Source: Sulfurivermis fontis
GTDB lineage: Bacteria; Pseudomonadota; Gammaproteobacteria; Thiohalomonadales; Thiohalomonadaceae
DNA: 64,000 nucleotides
Direction of reading: 5' to 3'
Assembly (NCBI RefSeq): GCF_004001245.1
Contig: NZ_AP018724.1
Coordinates: forward strand, 860,501 to 924,500
The translations under genes were made by a program, and so were the position numbers. Under the pieces are notes generated by a model that saw nothing but the letters and a program-made list of their open reading frames with translations, had not been told where the DNA came from and did no database searches. The stretch's first letter is position 1. Each line of letters begins with the position of its first letter. Shown piece after piece: positions 25,980 to 34,354 of the stretch.

Positions 25980-26083
25980 GGTGCGGGAAGGATAACGAAA
26001 AAGCCATGCCGCCGCGAAGGGTTGCACGATACGGCAGCGGTCTGTTACCAATGACCCGATTACATAAGGAGAGGAGCGGGAGC

Positions 26084-26377
26084 GTGAACAGAGATTACGA
26101 GGAAAAGCGCAATTTCATCCGCATGTGCATGGACTGCCCCATGACCTTCACCCGCTACGACGGCAGCGTGCACAGTGCGTTGGCCCGTGATCTGAGCGGC
26201 AGCGGGGTGGGGTTCGTCACCGATCAGGCCTTGACCCTGGGAGAGGTGCTGGCGGTACAGGTGGTGCCGCAGCAGGCTGTGGTGGCGCCCTTGCGGGCGG
26301 AGGTGGAGGTGGTGCGGGTACAGCCGGCGGCCGAGGGCGGCTATGACATCGGCGTGACCATCCGGCGTTTTCTTTAG
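26084..26377 (+). CDS. PilZ-domain c-di-GMP-binding protein
   Basis: A 97-residue single-domain protein starting with GTG at 26084 (GGAG upstream); an ATG at 26051 would add 11 residues. Both c-di-GMP motifs are present: R9-NFI-R13 (RxxxR) and D36-LSGSG (DxSxxG). Such small PilZ proteins act as c-di-GMP effectors on motility or surface attachment. It overlaps the 3' end of a convergent small gene by four bases. Together with the GGDEF-EAL enzyme it shows active c-di-GMP signalling. Confidence 0.88.
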   Translation: MNRDYEEKRNFIRMCMDCPMTFTRYDGSVHSALARDLSGSGVGFVTDQALTLGEVLAVQVVPQQAVVAPLRAEVEVVRVQPAAEGGYDIGVTIRRFL

Positions 26378-26730
26378 ACGATTTCGTCCAGTCCTTGGTG
26401 TATGCCGGTGACCGCCCCGCCGGCATAGGCCAGATAGGCGGACAGGGCACGGGCGGCATAGGGCGAGGTGCCATTGCCGGGGGCGGCAGAGGCTTCCTGC
26501 ATGGTTTCGGCCCGCTGCTGACGCGCGGCCCGGATCAGTTCGCGATAGTCGGTGCTATCGTTTCCCTCCACCACCTCGCCGCGGGCGATGTATTCCGTCA
26601 GGCCGTTGCCGCGGCGGTCCTGCGGCAGTCCGGGGGGAGTTCCCGTTTCCTGCGGGGCAGGCGCGCGCGCCGGCGATTGCGCGGGTTGCAGCGGCGAGTA
26701 CAGGGGAAGGGGTGAGTGGCGGATTTCCAT
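26374..26730 (-). CDS. Small Pro/Ala-rich protein of unknown function
   Basis: A 118-residue frame, convergent with the PilZ gene and divergent from cinA. The N-terminal third is rich in proline and alanine (LYSPLQPAQSPARAPAPQETGTPP) and looks disordered; the rest (RGNGLTEYIARGEVVEGND, then [27 protein letters not shown]) looks helical. No signal peptide or catalytic motif. The position filling the gap exactly supports a real gene; no family recognised. Confidence 0.6.
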   Translation of the reverse strand: MEIRHSPLPLYSPLQPAQSPARAPAPQETGTPPGLPQDRRGNGLTEYIARGEVVEGNDSTDYRELIRAARQQRAETMQEASAAPGNGTSPYAARALSAYLAYAGGAVTGIHQGLDEIV

Positions 26731-26757
26731 GGCGATCTAACTATAACGGATCTCGTG

Positions 26758-27252
26758 ATGAGCGATCAGGAACTGGGCGCATTGGCGGAACAGGTGGCGG
26801 CCACCCTGTTGGCACGGGGCTGGATGCTGGCCACGGCCGAGTCCTGCACCGGCGGCTGGGTGGCCAAGGTATGTACCGACCTGGCCGGCAGTTCGCGCTG
26901 GTTCGAGCGCGGCTTCGTCACCTATACCAATGAGGCCAAGCAGGAGATGCTCGGCGTCGAGCCTGGCGTGCTGGCGGAGCAGGGGGCGGTGAGCGAGGCG
27001 ACGGTGCGGCAGATGGCCGCCGGCGCGCTGGGCCGCAGCCGCGCCCGGGTGGCTCTGGCCATCAGCGGCATCGCCGGACCGGGCGGGGCCACGCCGTTCA
27101 AGCCGGTGGGCATGGTGTGTCTGGCCTGGGCGGTATCAGGTGATGCGGTGGTGAGCTGTACCCGCCATTTCGAGGGCGACCGCGACGCGGTGCGGCGCCA
27201 GGCGGTGGCGGCGGCCCTGCAAGGGGTGCTGGATGTCCTCGCCGCCGCCTGA
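26758..27252 (+). CDS. pncC: CinA C-terminal domain / NMN amidohydrolase (PncC)
   Basis: A 164-residue single-domain protein from ATG 26758. Family motifs ATAESCTGGWVAK, FVTYTNEAKQEMLGV, and ISGIAGPGGATPFKPVG are clear. PncC deamidates nicotinamide mononucleotide in NAD recycling. It lacks the molybdopterin-like N-terminal domain of long CinA proteins. It overlaps thpR by 20 bases and stands ahead of recA, the usual gammaproteobacterial arrangement. Confidence 0.93.
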   Translation: MSDQELGALAEQVAATLLARGWMLATAESCTGGWVAKVCTDLAGSSRWFERGFVTYTNEAKQEMLGVEPGVLAEQGAVSEATVRQMAAGALGRSRARVALAISGIAGPGGATPFKPVGMVCLAWAVSGDAVVSCTRHFEGDRDAVRRQAVAAALQGVLDVLAAA

Positions 27253-27775
27253 GGGGCAGCGCCTGTTCTTCGCCCTCTGGCCGGACGCCGAACTGCAACG
27301 GGCGCTATATAAGGTGGGCCGGGCCATCGCCCCGCCGGGCGGCAAACCCATGGCGACGCACAATCTCCATATCACCCTGGCCTTTCTCGGCACGATCGAT
27401 GCCGATAAGCGCGCCTGCATGGAGAAGGCGGCCGATGCCATCCACCTGCCGCCATTCGAGCTGGCTCTGGACTGCGCCGGCTATTGGCCCAGACCGCAGG
27501 TAGTATGGTTGGGATGTTCAAGCGTGCCGGAAACCTTGCGGACCCTGGCCGCCCGCCTCAATGCGGCCATGGCCGCCTGTGGCCTGACCCCGGAAAACCG
27601 CCCCTACAGCCCGCACCTGACCGTCCTGCGCAAGGCGCGCCGGGGACCGCGACAACTGGATATAAATACAGTACACTGGGCCGTGGGTGACTTCGTGCTG
27701 GTGCAGTCCTTGACCCTGCCCGAGGGGGCCCAATATCAAGTGGTGCGGCGCTGGCCGCTGGTGGGACAGATGTGA
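27233..27775 (+). CDS. thpR: RNA 2',3'-cyclic phosphodiesterase
   Basis: A 180-residue 2H-phosphoesterase. The two HxTx signatures are HITL ([10 protein letters not shown]) and HLTV (SPHLTVLRK), spaced as expected. Opens 2',3'-cyclic RNA ends. It overlaps the cinA-type gene. Its 3' part contains a LexA-type box for the downstream recA. Confidence 0.93.
   Translation: MSSPPPEGQRLFFALWPDAELQRALYKVGRAIAPPGGKPMATHNLHITLAFLGTIDADKRACMEKAADAIHLPPFELALDCAGYWPRPQVVWLGCSSVPETLRTLAARLNAAMAACGLTPENRPYSPHLTVLRKARRGPRQLDINTVHWAVGDFVLVQSLTLPEGAQYQVVRRWPLVGQM
27656..27671 (+). promoter_or_regulatory. LexA (SOS) box for recA
   Basis: CTGG-ATATAAAT-ACAG, one mismatch from CTGT-N8-ACAG and flanked by AA and TA as in strong boxes. 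It lies within the thpR coding sequence, about 170 bases before the recA start. Confidence 0.7.
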
Positions 27776-27842
27776 AATAATCGTCCCGATACAAGGCGGC
27801 GGGGCATGGATGGTCCCGCCCTATGCATTTTTGGAGGCAGGA

Positions 27843-28874
27843 ATGGACGATAACAAGCGGAAGGCATTGAGCGCGGCCCTGAGCCAGATCGAGAAGCAGT
27901 TCGGCAAGGGGTCGGTGATGCGCATGGGCGACGCCGGCGTGGCGCGCGACATTCAGGCGATCTCCACCGGCTCCCTGGGGCTGGACATCGCCCTCGGCAT
28001 CGGCGGTCTGCCCCGCGGCCGTATCATCGAAATCTACGGTCCGGAATCCTCCGGCAAGACCACCCTGACCCTGCAGGTCATCGCCGAGGCCCAGAAGGCC
28101 GGCGGCACCTGTGCCTTCGTCGATGCCGAGCATGCCCTCGACCCGGTCTACGCCCAGAAGCTGGGCGTCAACGTCGACGACCTGCTGGTGTCGCAGCCGG
28201 ACACCGGCGAGCAGGCCCTGGAGATCACCGACATGCTGGTGCGCTCCGGCGCGGTGGACGTGGTGGTGGTGGACTCCGTCGCCGCCCTGACCCCCAAGGC
28301 GGAAATCGAGGGTGAGATGGGCGACTCCCATGTCGGTCTGCAGGCCCGCCTGATGTCCCAGGCCCTGCGCAAGCTCACCGCCAACATCAAGCGCTCCAAT
28401 ACCCTGGTGATCTTCATCAACCAGATCCGCATGAAGATTGGCGTGATGTTCGGCAGCCCCGAAACCACCACCGGCGGTAATGCGCTCAAGTTCTACGCCT
28501 CGGTGCGCCTCGATATCCGCCGCATCGGCGCCATCAAGAAGGGCGAAGAGGTGGTGGGCAACGAAACCCGCGTCAAGGTGGTGAAGAACAAGGTGGCGCC
28601 GCCCTTCAAGCAGGCCGAGTTCGACATCCTCTATGGCGAGGGCATCTCGCGCGAAGGGGAGATCGTCGATCTGGGCGTGAAGGCCAACATCATCGAGAAG
28701 TCTGGCGCCTGGTACAGCTACAACGGCAACCGCATCGGTCAGGGCAAGGACAATACCCGCCAGTTCCTCAAGGACAACCCGGAGCTGGCCCACGAGATCG
28801 AGGCCAAGATCCGCACCGCCGTGCTGCCTGAGGTGATCACCTCAGGCAGCGATGACGTGATGGAAGAGGCCTGA
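27843..28874 (+). CDS. recA: Recombinase RecA
   Basis: A 343-residue protein from ATG 27843, with GGAGG just upstream. Walker [10 protein letters not shown], Walker [13 protein letters not shown] and loop region [20 protein letters not shown] are present. It mediates homologous recombination and LexA self-cleavage. Expression is probably controlled by the LexA-type box inside thpR. Near the 3' end the coding sequence contains a 28-base perfect palindrome (28823-28850). Confidence 0.99.
   Translation: MDDNKRKALSAALSQIEKQFGKGSVMRMGDAGVARDIQAISTGSLGLDIALGIGGLPRGRIIEIYGPESSGKTTLTLQVIAEAQKAGGTCAFVDAEHALDPVYAQKLGVNVDDLLVSQPDTGEQALEITDMLVRSGAVDVVVVDSVAALTPKAEIEGEMGDSHVGLQARLMSQALRKLTANIKRSNTLVIFINQIRMKIGVMFGSPETTTGGNALKFYASVRLDIRRIGAIKKGEEVVGNETRVKVVKNKVAPPFKQAEFDILYGEGISREGEIVDLGVKANIIEKSGAWYSYNGNRIGQGKDNTRQFLKDNPELAHEIEAKIRTAVLPEVITSGSDDVMEEA
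28823..28850 (+). repeat. 28-base perfect palindrome inside recA
   Basis: Starts GCTGCCTGAGGTGA and continues with its exact reverse complement. In RNA it would form a 12-bp stem with a four-base loop about 25 bases before the recA stop, so it may set the recA to recX read-through ratio or mRNA stability. Confidence 0.85.
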
Positions 28875-28921
28875 TTCGCTCACTGATGTGGGGCGGAGTT
28901 GCATCCGACCCACATAGAAAT

Positions 28922-29368
28922 ATGCATCAGCAGGACGATCCCTATCCGCGCGCGATAGCGCTGCTGGCGCAGCGCGAGCATTCCGCACGCGAGCTGGAGC
29001 GCAAGCTGTGCGACAAGGGGTTTCCCTCTGGGCGGGTAGCCGAGTGCATCGCGCGTCTGCAACAGGAACGCCTGCAAAGCGATGCGCGCTATGCCGAGAG
29101 CTACGTGCACCTGCGCGCCGGCAAGGGCTACGGGCCATTGCGCATCCGCGCCGAGCTTGCCGAGCGCGGCGTGGCCGACGAATTCATTGCGCCGCCATTG
29201 GAAGAGATGGACGGGCAATGGAGTGAGCTGGCCGAACAGGCGCGGCGCAAACGTTTCGGCAACAAGCTGCCGCAGGATTTTCAGGAGCGGGCCCGGCAGG
29301 CCCGTTTTTTACAGTATCGCGGTTTTGCCACCGAACACTTTCGTCATGTGTTCAGCGGCGACGAATGA
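28922..29368 (+). CDS. recX: RecA regulator RecX
   Basis: A 148-residue helical protein with the three-helix repeats of RecX (ALLAQREHSARELERKLCDKGF, ESYVHLRAGKGYGPLRIRAELAERGV, FLQYRGFATEHFRHVF). It caps and limits RecA filaments. It starts 47 bases after recA and is probably cotranscribed. Confidence 0.95.
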   Translation: MHQQDDPYPRAIALLAQREHSARELERKLCDKGFPSGRVAECIARLQQERLQSDARYAESYVHLRAGKGYGPLRIRAELAERGVADEFIAPPLEEMDGQWSELAEQARRKRFGNKLPQDFQERARQARFLQYRGFATEHFRHVFSGDE

Positions 29369-29375
29369 AAATTGC

Positions 29376-29512
29376 GTCCACAAATGCACGCGAATGGACG
29401 CAAATAGGTGAAAGAACAAAGCCCTCAGGCAGTCGTGCCGCTCCACCCATAGGGCAGGGCGGGCTTGGATAAGCCTATTAACATTCGCGTCCATTGGCGT
29501 TCATTTGCGGAC
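29376..29512 (+). repeat. Small element with 30-bp terminal inverted repeats (MITE-like)
   Basis: Arms 29376-29405 and 29483-29512 are inverted copies with only four or so mismatches (left arm starts GTCCACAAATGCACGCGAAT; right arm reversed starts GTCCGCAAATGAACGCCAAT). The 77-base centre has no coding frame. It fills the recX-alaS gap. No target-site duplication was obvious. Confidence 0.7.
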
Positions 29513-29564
29513 CTAATTGGTTTTTGGATACTCGGCAGAAAATGTCGTCTTGAGTAAGGTAACG

Positions 29565-32165
29565 ATGAAAAGCGCAGAGCTACGCCAGGCCTTCCTGGAT
29601 TTCTTCCGCAGCAAGGGCCACGAAGTGGTCGCCTCCAGTCCGTTGGTGCCGGGCAACGATCCGACGCTGTTGTTCACCAATGCCGGCATGGTGCAGTTCA
29701 AGGATTGCTTCCTCGGTCGGGAACAGCGCAGCTACACCCGCGCCGCCTCGGTGCAGCGCTGCGTGCGCGCGGGCGGCAAGCACAACGACCTGGAAAATGT
29801 CGGCTATACCGCGCGCCACCACACCTTCTTCGAAATGCTGGGTAACTTCAGCTTCGGTGACTACTTCAAGCGCGAAGCCATCCACTACGCCTGGGAATTT
29901 CTCACCCAGACCCTCCAGCTGCCGCGCGAGAAGCTGTGGGTCACCGTCTACAAGGACGACGACGAGGCGGCGGCGATCTGGGTCAACGAGATCGGCGTGC
30001 CGGCCGAGCGTGTGACGCGGCTGGGCGAGAAGTCCAATTTCTGGTCCATGGGCGACACCGGTCCCTGCGGCCCCTGCACCGAGATCTTCTACGATCACGG
30101 CCCCGAGGTGTGGGGCGGTCCTCCGGGAACGCCGGAGGAAGACGGCGATCGCTACATCGAGATCTGGAACCTGGTGTTCATGCAGTTCGATCGCAGCGCC
30201 GACGGCACCATGACCCCGCTGCCCAAGCCGTCGGTGGATACCGGCATGGGCCTGGAACGCCTCGCCGCGGTGATGCAGCATGTGCACAGCAACTACGACA
30301 TCGACCTGTTCCAGAACCTGATCAAGGCCGTGGCGGCCCTGGCCGGCAGCAAGGATTTGAGCAATCCCTCGCTCAAGGTCATCGCCGATCACATCCGTTC
30401 CTGCGCCTTCCTGGTGACCGACGGCGTGGTGCCGTCCAATGAAGGCCGTGGCTACGTGCTGCGCCGCATCATCCGCCGCGCCATCCGCCACGGCCACAAG
30501 CTGGGCCTGCGCCAGCCGTTCTTCCACAAGCTGGTGGCGCCGCTGGTCAAGGAGATGGGCGCCGCCTATCCGGAACTGGCCAAGGCCGAGGCGCAGGTGA
30601 CGCGCATCCTCAATCAGGAGGAAGAGCGCTTCGCCGAAACCCTGGACCAGGGCATGCACCTGCTGGAAGAGGCCATTGCCGGCCTGTCCGGTCACGTACT
30701 GCCCGGCAGCACCATCTTCAAGCTGTACGATACCTACGGTTTCCCGGTCGACCTCACCGGCGATATCGCCCGCGAGCGCAACCTGGAGCTGGACATGGAT
30801 GGCTTCGACCGCGAGATGGAGGCGCAGCGTGAGCGTGCCCGCGCTGCCTCCACCTTCGGTGCTGCCTACGGCCACAAGCTGGAAATCGCCGGCAAGACCG
30901 AATTCACCGGTTACGAGCGCATCAGCGATCAGGCCAAGGTCATCGCCCTGTACAAGGGCAGCGATGCCGTGCAGCAGCTGGCGGCCGGCGAGCAGGGCAT
31001 GGTGATCCTCGACCACACGCCGTTCTACGCCGAGTCCGGCGGCCAGGTGGGCGACAAGGGGCTGCTGAGCAGCGCCGGCGCCATGTTCGAGGTGCAGGAC
31101 ACCCAGAAGCAGGGCGAGGCCTTCGGCCACATCGGCGTGGTGCGGCAGGGGAGTCTGAAGGTGGGCGACAGCGTCGATGCGGCGGTGGATTTCGCCGCCC
31201 GCGCCGCCACCGCCGCACACCATTCCGCCACCCACCTGCTGCATGCCGCGCTGCGCCAGGTGCTGGGTGAGCATGTGCAGCAGAAGGGCTCGCTGGTGAC
31301 CCCCGAACGTCTGCGTTTCGATTTCTCCCACTTTGAATCGGTCAGCCGCGAGCAACTGCGGCGCATCGAGCAACTGGTGAACGAACAGATCCGCGGCAAC
31401 AATGAGGTGCTGACCCGCATCATGGGCATTGAGGATGCCATGGCCTCCGGCGCCATGGCTTTGTTCGGCGAAAAGTACGGTGACAAGGTGCGCGTGCTGT
31501 CCATGGGCGAGTTCTCCACCGAGTTGTGCGGCGGCACCCATGTCAGCCGCACCGGCGACATCGGCCTGTTCAAGATCGTCAGCGAAGGCGGCGTCGCCGC
31601 GGGCGTGCGCCGCATCGAGGCGGTGGCCGGGCGCAGGGCGCTGGAGTGGGTGGACAGTATCGAGGACAGCCTGGAGGCCGTGGCCGCGGCGGTGAAAGGG
31701 TCGCGTGACGTGGTGGCGGACAAGGTACGTCAGATGATCGAGCGTCAGCGCAAGCTGGAAAAGGAGCTGGAGCAGCTCAAGGCGAAGCTGGCCTCCAGCC
31801 AGGGCTCCGATCTGGCCGGGCAGGCGGTGGAGGTGGCCGGCATCAAGGTGCTGGCGGCCAATCTGGAGGGTGTCGATCCCAAGGCCCTGCGCGACACCCT
31901 GGACCAGCTCAAGAACAAGCTGGGCTCGGCGGCCATCGTGCTGGCGGCGGTGCAGGGCGACAAGATCAGCCTGGTGGCCGGTGTCACCAAGGATCTGACC
32001 GACCGCCTGCAGGCCGGCAAGCTGCTGCAGGAGGTGGCGCAGCAGGTGGGCGGCAAGGGCGGCGGCCGGGCCGACATGGCTCAGGGCGGTGGTACCGAAC
32101 CGGCCAAACTGCCGGCGGCCCTGGCCGCGGTGAGTGGCTGGGTGGCGCGCGAAATGGGCGCCTGA
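29565..32165 (+). CDS. alaS: Alanyl-tRNA synthetase
   Basis: An 866-residue class II synthetase from ATG 29565; a longer frame from 29517 lies in the repeat element's edge. Motifs: [33 protein letters not shown], the editing-domain HxxxH (HHSATHLLH) and CGGTHV zinc residues, and the C-terminal DHHA1-like [14 protein letters not shown]. It charges tRNA-Ala and edits Ser/Gly. Full length. Confidence 0.99.
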   Translation: MKSAELRQAFLDFFRSKGHEVVASSPLVPGNDPTLLFTNAGMVQFKDCFLGREQRSYTRAASVQRCVRAGGKHNDLENVGYTARHHTFFEMLGNFSFGDYFKREAIHYAWEFLTQTLQLPREKLWVTVYKDDDEAAAIWVNEIGVPAERVTRLGEKSNFWSMGDTGPCGPCTEIFYDHGPEVWGGPPGTPEEDGDRYIEIWNLVFMQFDRSADGTMTPLPKPSVDTGMGLERLAAVMQHVHSNYDIDLFQNLIKAVAALAGSKDLSNPSLKVIADHIRSCAFLVTDGVVPSNEGRGYVLRRIIRRAIRHGHKLGLRQPFFHKLVAPLVKEMGAAYPELAKAEAQVTRILNQEEERFAETLDQGMHLLEEAIAGLSGHVLPGSTIFKLYDTYGFPVDLTGDIARERNLELDMDGFDREMEAQRERARAASTFGAAYGHKLEIAGKTEFTGYERISDQAKVIALYKGSDAVQQLAAGEQGMVILDHTPFYAESGGQVGDKGLLSSAGAMFEVQDTQKQGEAFGHIGVVRQGSLKVGDSVDAAVDFAARAATAAHHSATHLLHAALRQVLGEHVQQKGSLVTPERLRFDFSHFESVSREQLRRIEQLVNEQIRGNNEVLTRIMGIEDAMASGAMALFGEKYGDKVRVLSMGEFSTELCGGTHVSRTGDIGLFKIVSEGGVAAGVRRIEAVAGRRALEWVDSIEDSLEAVAAAVKGSRDVVADKVRQMIERQRKLEKELEQLKAKLASSQGSDLAGQAVEVAGIKVLAANLEGVDPKALRDTLDQLKNKLGSAAIVLAAVQGDKISLVAGVTKDLTDRLQAGKLLQEVAQQVGGKGGGRADMAQGGGTEPAKLPAALAAVSGWVAREMGA

Positions 32166-32249
32166 AACCGCGGCTCCCCTTTAATTTCCGGCCAATTTAG
32201 TGTTTAATCTGCGCCCTTTATACCCCTGCGGGTCACGACTTCGGCAATC

Positions 32250-33479
32250 ATGGCGTTAATCGTTCAAAAATACGGCGGCACTTCGGTCGGCAGCATCGAA
32301 CGTATCGAGAATGTCGCCAACAAGGTGATGGCTTTCCGCGAGCGCGGCGACGATGTGGTGGTGGTGCTTTCCGCCATGAGCGGCGAGACCAACCGCCTGA
32401 TCGATCTGGCCAAGGCGATCCAGAATCCGCCCGATCCGCGTGAGCTCGATATGCTGGTGGCGACCGGCGAACAGGTGACCATCGCCCTGCTGGCCATGGC
32501 GTTGAAGAAGCGCGGCCAGGATGCCCGTTCCTATACCGGCGGCCAGGTGCGCATTCTCACCGACAGCGCCTTCAACAAGGCGCGCATCCTGGAGATCGAC
32601 GAGGGCAATATCCGCCGTGATCTCGCCGCCGGACGCGTGGTGGTGGTGGCCGGTTTCCAGGGCGTGGACGAGCAGGGCAACATCACCACCCTGGGCCGCG
32701 GCGGTTCCGACACCACCGGCGTGGCGCTGGCCGCGGCACTGAAGGCCGATGAATGCCAGATTTACACCGATGTGGACGGTGTCTATACCACCGACCCGCG
32801 TGTGGTGCCCGAAGCGCGCCGCCTCGATCGCATCACCTTCGAGGAGATGCTGGAGATGGCCAGCCTCGGCTCCAAGGTGTTGCAGATCCGCTCGGTGGAA
32901 TTCGCCGGCAAATACAACGTACCGCTGCGAGTACTGTCCTCGATGCAGGATGGTCCCGGCACCCTGATTACCTATGAGGATGAAGGAATGGAAGACGCGC
33001 TCATTTCCGGTATTGCCTTCAATCGGGACGAGGCTCAGATTACTGTGCAGGGCGTGCCCGATCAGCCGGGCGTTGCCTATCGCATTCTCGGCCCCATCGG
33101 CGAAGCCAATATCGAAGTGGACATGATTGTGCAGAACACCAGCGCTGACGGCAGCACGACTGATTTCACCTTCACTGTGCACCGTAACGACTATGACAAG
33201 GCGCTGGCCCTGCTCAAGAAGCATGCCGGTGCAATGGGCGCGCGCGAGGTCAAGGGCGACAGCAAGATCGTGAAGCTGTCGCTGGTCGGTGTCGGCATGC
33301 GTTCTCACGCCGGTATTGCCAGTACCATGTTCGAGGCGCTGGCCAAGGAGGGGATCAATATCCGCATGATCTCCACCTCCGAGATCAAGATTTCCGTTGT
33401 CGTTGATGAGAAGTACCTGGAGTTGGGCGTGCGTGCTCTGCACTCGGCCTTCAAACTGGATCAGGCGCCCGCCGCCTGA
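32250..33479 (+). CDS. lysC: Aspartate kinase
   Basis: A 409-residue monofunctional aspartokinase: kinase domain beginning ALIVQKYGGTSVGS, DVDGVYTTDPR, then two ACT regulatory domains (ITVQGVPDQPGVAYRILGPI and SLVGVGMRSHAGIASTMFEAL). First step of Lys/Thr/Met and diaminopimelate synthesis, probably feedback-inhibited by lysine plus threonine. The alaS-lysC-csrA order is common in Gammaproteobacteria. Confidence 0.98.
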   Translation: MALIVQKYGGTSVGSIERIENVANKVMAFRERGDDVVVVLSAMSGETNRLIDLAKAIQNPPDPRELDMLVATGEQVTIALLAMALKKRGQDARSYTGGQVRILTDSAFNKARILEIDEGNIRRDLAAGRVVVVAGFQGVDEQGNITTLGRGGSDTTGVALAAALKADECQIYTDVDGVYTTDPRVVPEARRLDRITFEEMLEMASLGSKVLQIRSVEFAGKYNVPLRVLSSMQDGPGTLITYEDEGMEDALISGIAFNRDEAQITVQGVPDQPGVAYRILGPIGEANIEVDMIVQNTSADGSTTDFTFTVHRNDYDKALALLKKHAGAMGAREVKGDSKIVKLSLVGVGMRSHAGIASTMFEALAKEGINIRMISTSEIKISVVVDEKYLELGVRALHSAFKLDQAPAA

Positions 33480-33625
33480 GTCCGGCGTAGTGGTTCAGTC
33501 TGCCGGCGGAACAGGGGGAACGCGGGAAGCTGGTTTTTTTATGGGCTATTATTGGTCAGCGCCCCGGGCTGGGAGAGGCCGTGACCGCGTTGGCATTACT
33601 GAATTGAATGTAAGGAGACGGGAAG

Positions 33626-33811
33626 ATGTTGATTCTAACTCGCCGCGTCGGTGAAACGCTCATGATTGGTGAAGAGGTGAGCGTGACCGTGCTGGGTATC
33701 AAGGGCAATCAGGTCCGTATCGGTGTCAACGCGCCGAAGGACGTTTCTGTACATCGCGAAGAGATTTACGAGCGTATCCAGCGCGAGAAGCAGGAATCGG
33801 GTAACCAGTAA
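33626..33811 (+). CDS. csrA: Carbon storage regulator CsrA
   Basis: A 61-residue RNA-binding protein: [49 protein letters not shown] ribosome site precedes it. It represses translation of GGA-containing leaders and commonly tunes motility, storage and c-di-GMP genes such as those around it. The 146-base gap before it holds a T-run (33534-33540) but no convincing hairpin. Confidence 0.98.
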   Translation: MLILTRRVGETLMIGEEVSVTVLGIKGNQVRIGVNAPKDVSVHREEIYERIQREKQESGNQ

Positions 33812-33872
33812 AACGTTTTTCGTCTTTACGCAAATTGCCCGGGCAGGTATCCTTAGCGCCTGCTGCAGTTCA

Positions 33873-33963
33873 GGAGAGATGGCCGAGTGGCCGAAGGCGC
33901 GCCCCTGCTAAGGGCGTATGGGTCAAAAGCCCATCGAGGGTTCGAATCCCTCTCTCTCCGCCA
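33873..33963 (+). tRNA. tRNA-Ser (GCT)
   Basis: 91 bases with 7-bp acceptor GGAGAGA/TCTCTCC, long variable arm typical of serine tRNA, anticodon GCT, TTCGAAT T-loop and encoded CCA. Confidence 0.96.
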
Positions 33964-34020
33964 TACGACAAGTGTTTTCTTGACAGTCACGAGCCGGATC
34001 AAGATAATACGCGTCCTCAA

Positions 34021-34097
34021 GCGCCCGTAGCTCAGTTGGATAGAGTACCTGGCTACGAACCAGGTGGTCGGAGGTTCGAATCCTTCCGGGCGCGCCA
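34021..34097 (+). tRNA. tRNA-Arg (ACG)
   Basis: 77 bases, acceptor GCGCCCG/CGGGCGC, anticodon loop CTACGAA (ACG), T-loop TTCGAAT and encoded CCA. Its 3' end is duplicated at 34268. Confidence 0.96.
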
Positions 34098-34098
34098 T

Positions 34099-34144
34099 AC
34101 ACAAGCAAAAGGCCCACCAGAAATGGTGGGCCTTTTGCTTGTGT
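34099..34144 (+). terminator. Long perfect hairpin after tRNA-Arg
   Basis: A perfect 21-bp stem with loop GAAA (left arm ACACAAGCAAAAGG.., right arm ..CCTTTTGCTTGTGT). It closes the csrA/tRNA transcription unit and could also work for minus-strand transcripts. Confidence 0.85.
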
Positions 34145-34267
34145 GTTGCATGATGGATTCGAACCTCCGAGATATTCAGATAATTCGGTTCGACAAGCCG
34201 CCATTGGCGGCTTGAACGCCGGAGCGAAGCGACGGCGGCCCCGCAGGGGTGAGGCCGCAGGCCGAAT

Positions 34268-34326
34268 AATCCTTCCGGGCGCGCCATACACAAGTAAACG
34301 GCCTACCAGAAATGGTGGGCCTTTTG
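34268..34326 (+). repeat. Duplicated tRNA-Arg 3' end plus terminator
   Basis: 59 bases repeating 34079-34137 with three mismatches: the last 19 bases of tRNA-Arg (AATCCTTCCGGGCGCGCCA), then the hairpin GGCCTACCA-GAAA-TGGTGGGCC and a T-rich tail to 34331. The 130 bases between copies include a 16-base inverted match to the tRNA T-arm (34155-34170) and no gene. This looks like an att-type scar at a tRNA 3' end. Confidence 0.8.
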
Positions 34327-34354
34327 TTTTTCCCGACTCTACAGCGGAAGCCGA

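Noticed and set aside
23304..26054. 916-codon plus-strand frame over mutS
   Set aside because: Shadow of mutS; starts inside the repeat element and has low-complexity composition.
29580..31541. 653-codon minus-strand frame over alaS
   Set aside because: Shadow of alaS; His/Ala/Gly-rich with no domains.
34155..34170. Second tRNA on the minus strand
   Set aside because: Only the T-arm match is present; no acceptor or anticodon arms can be folded.
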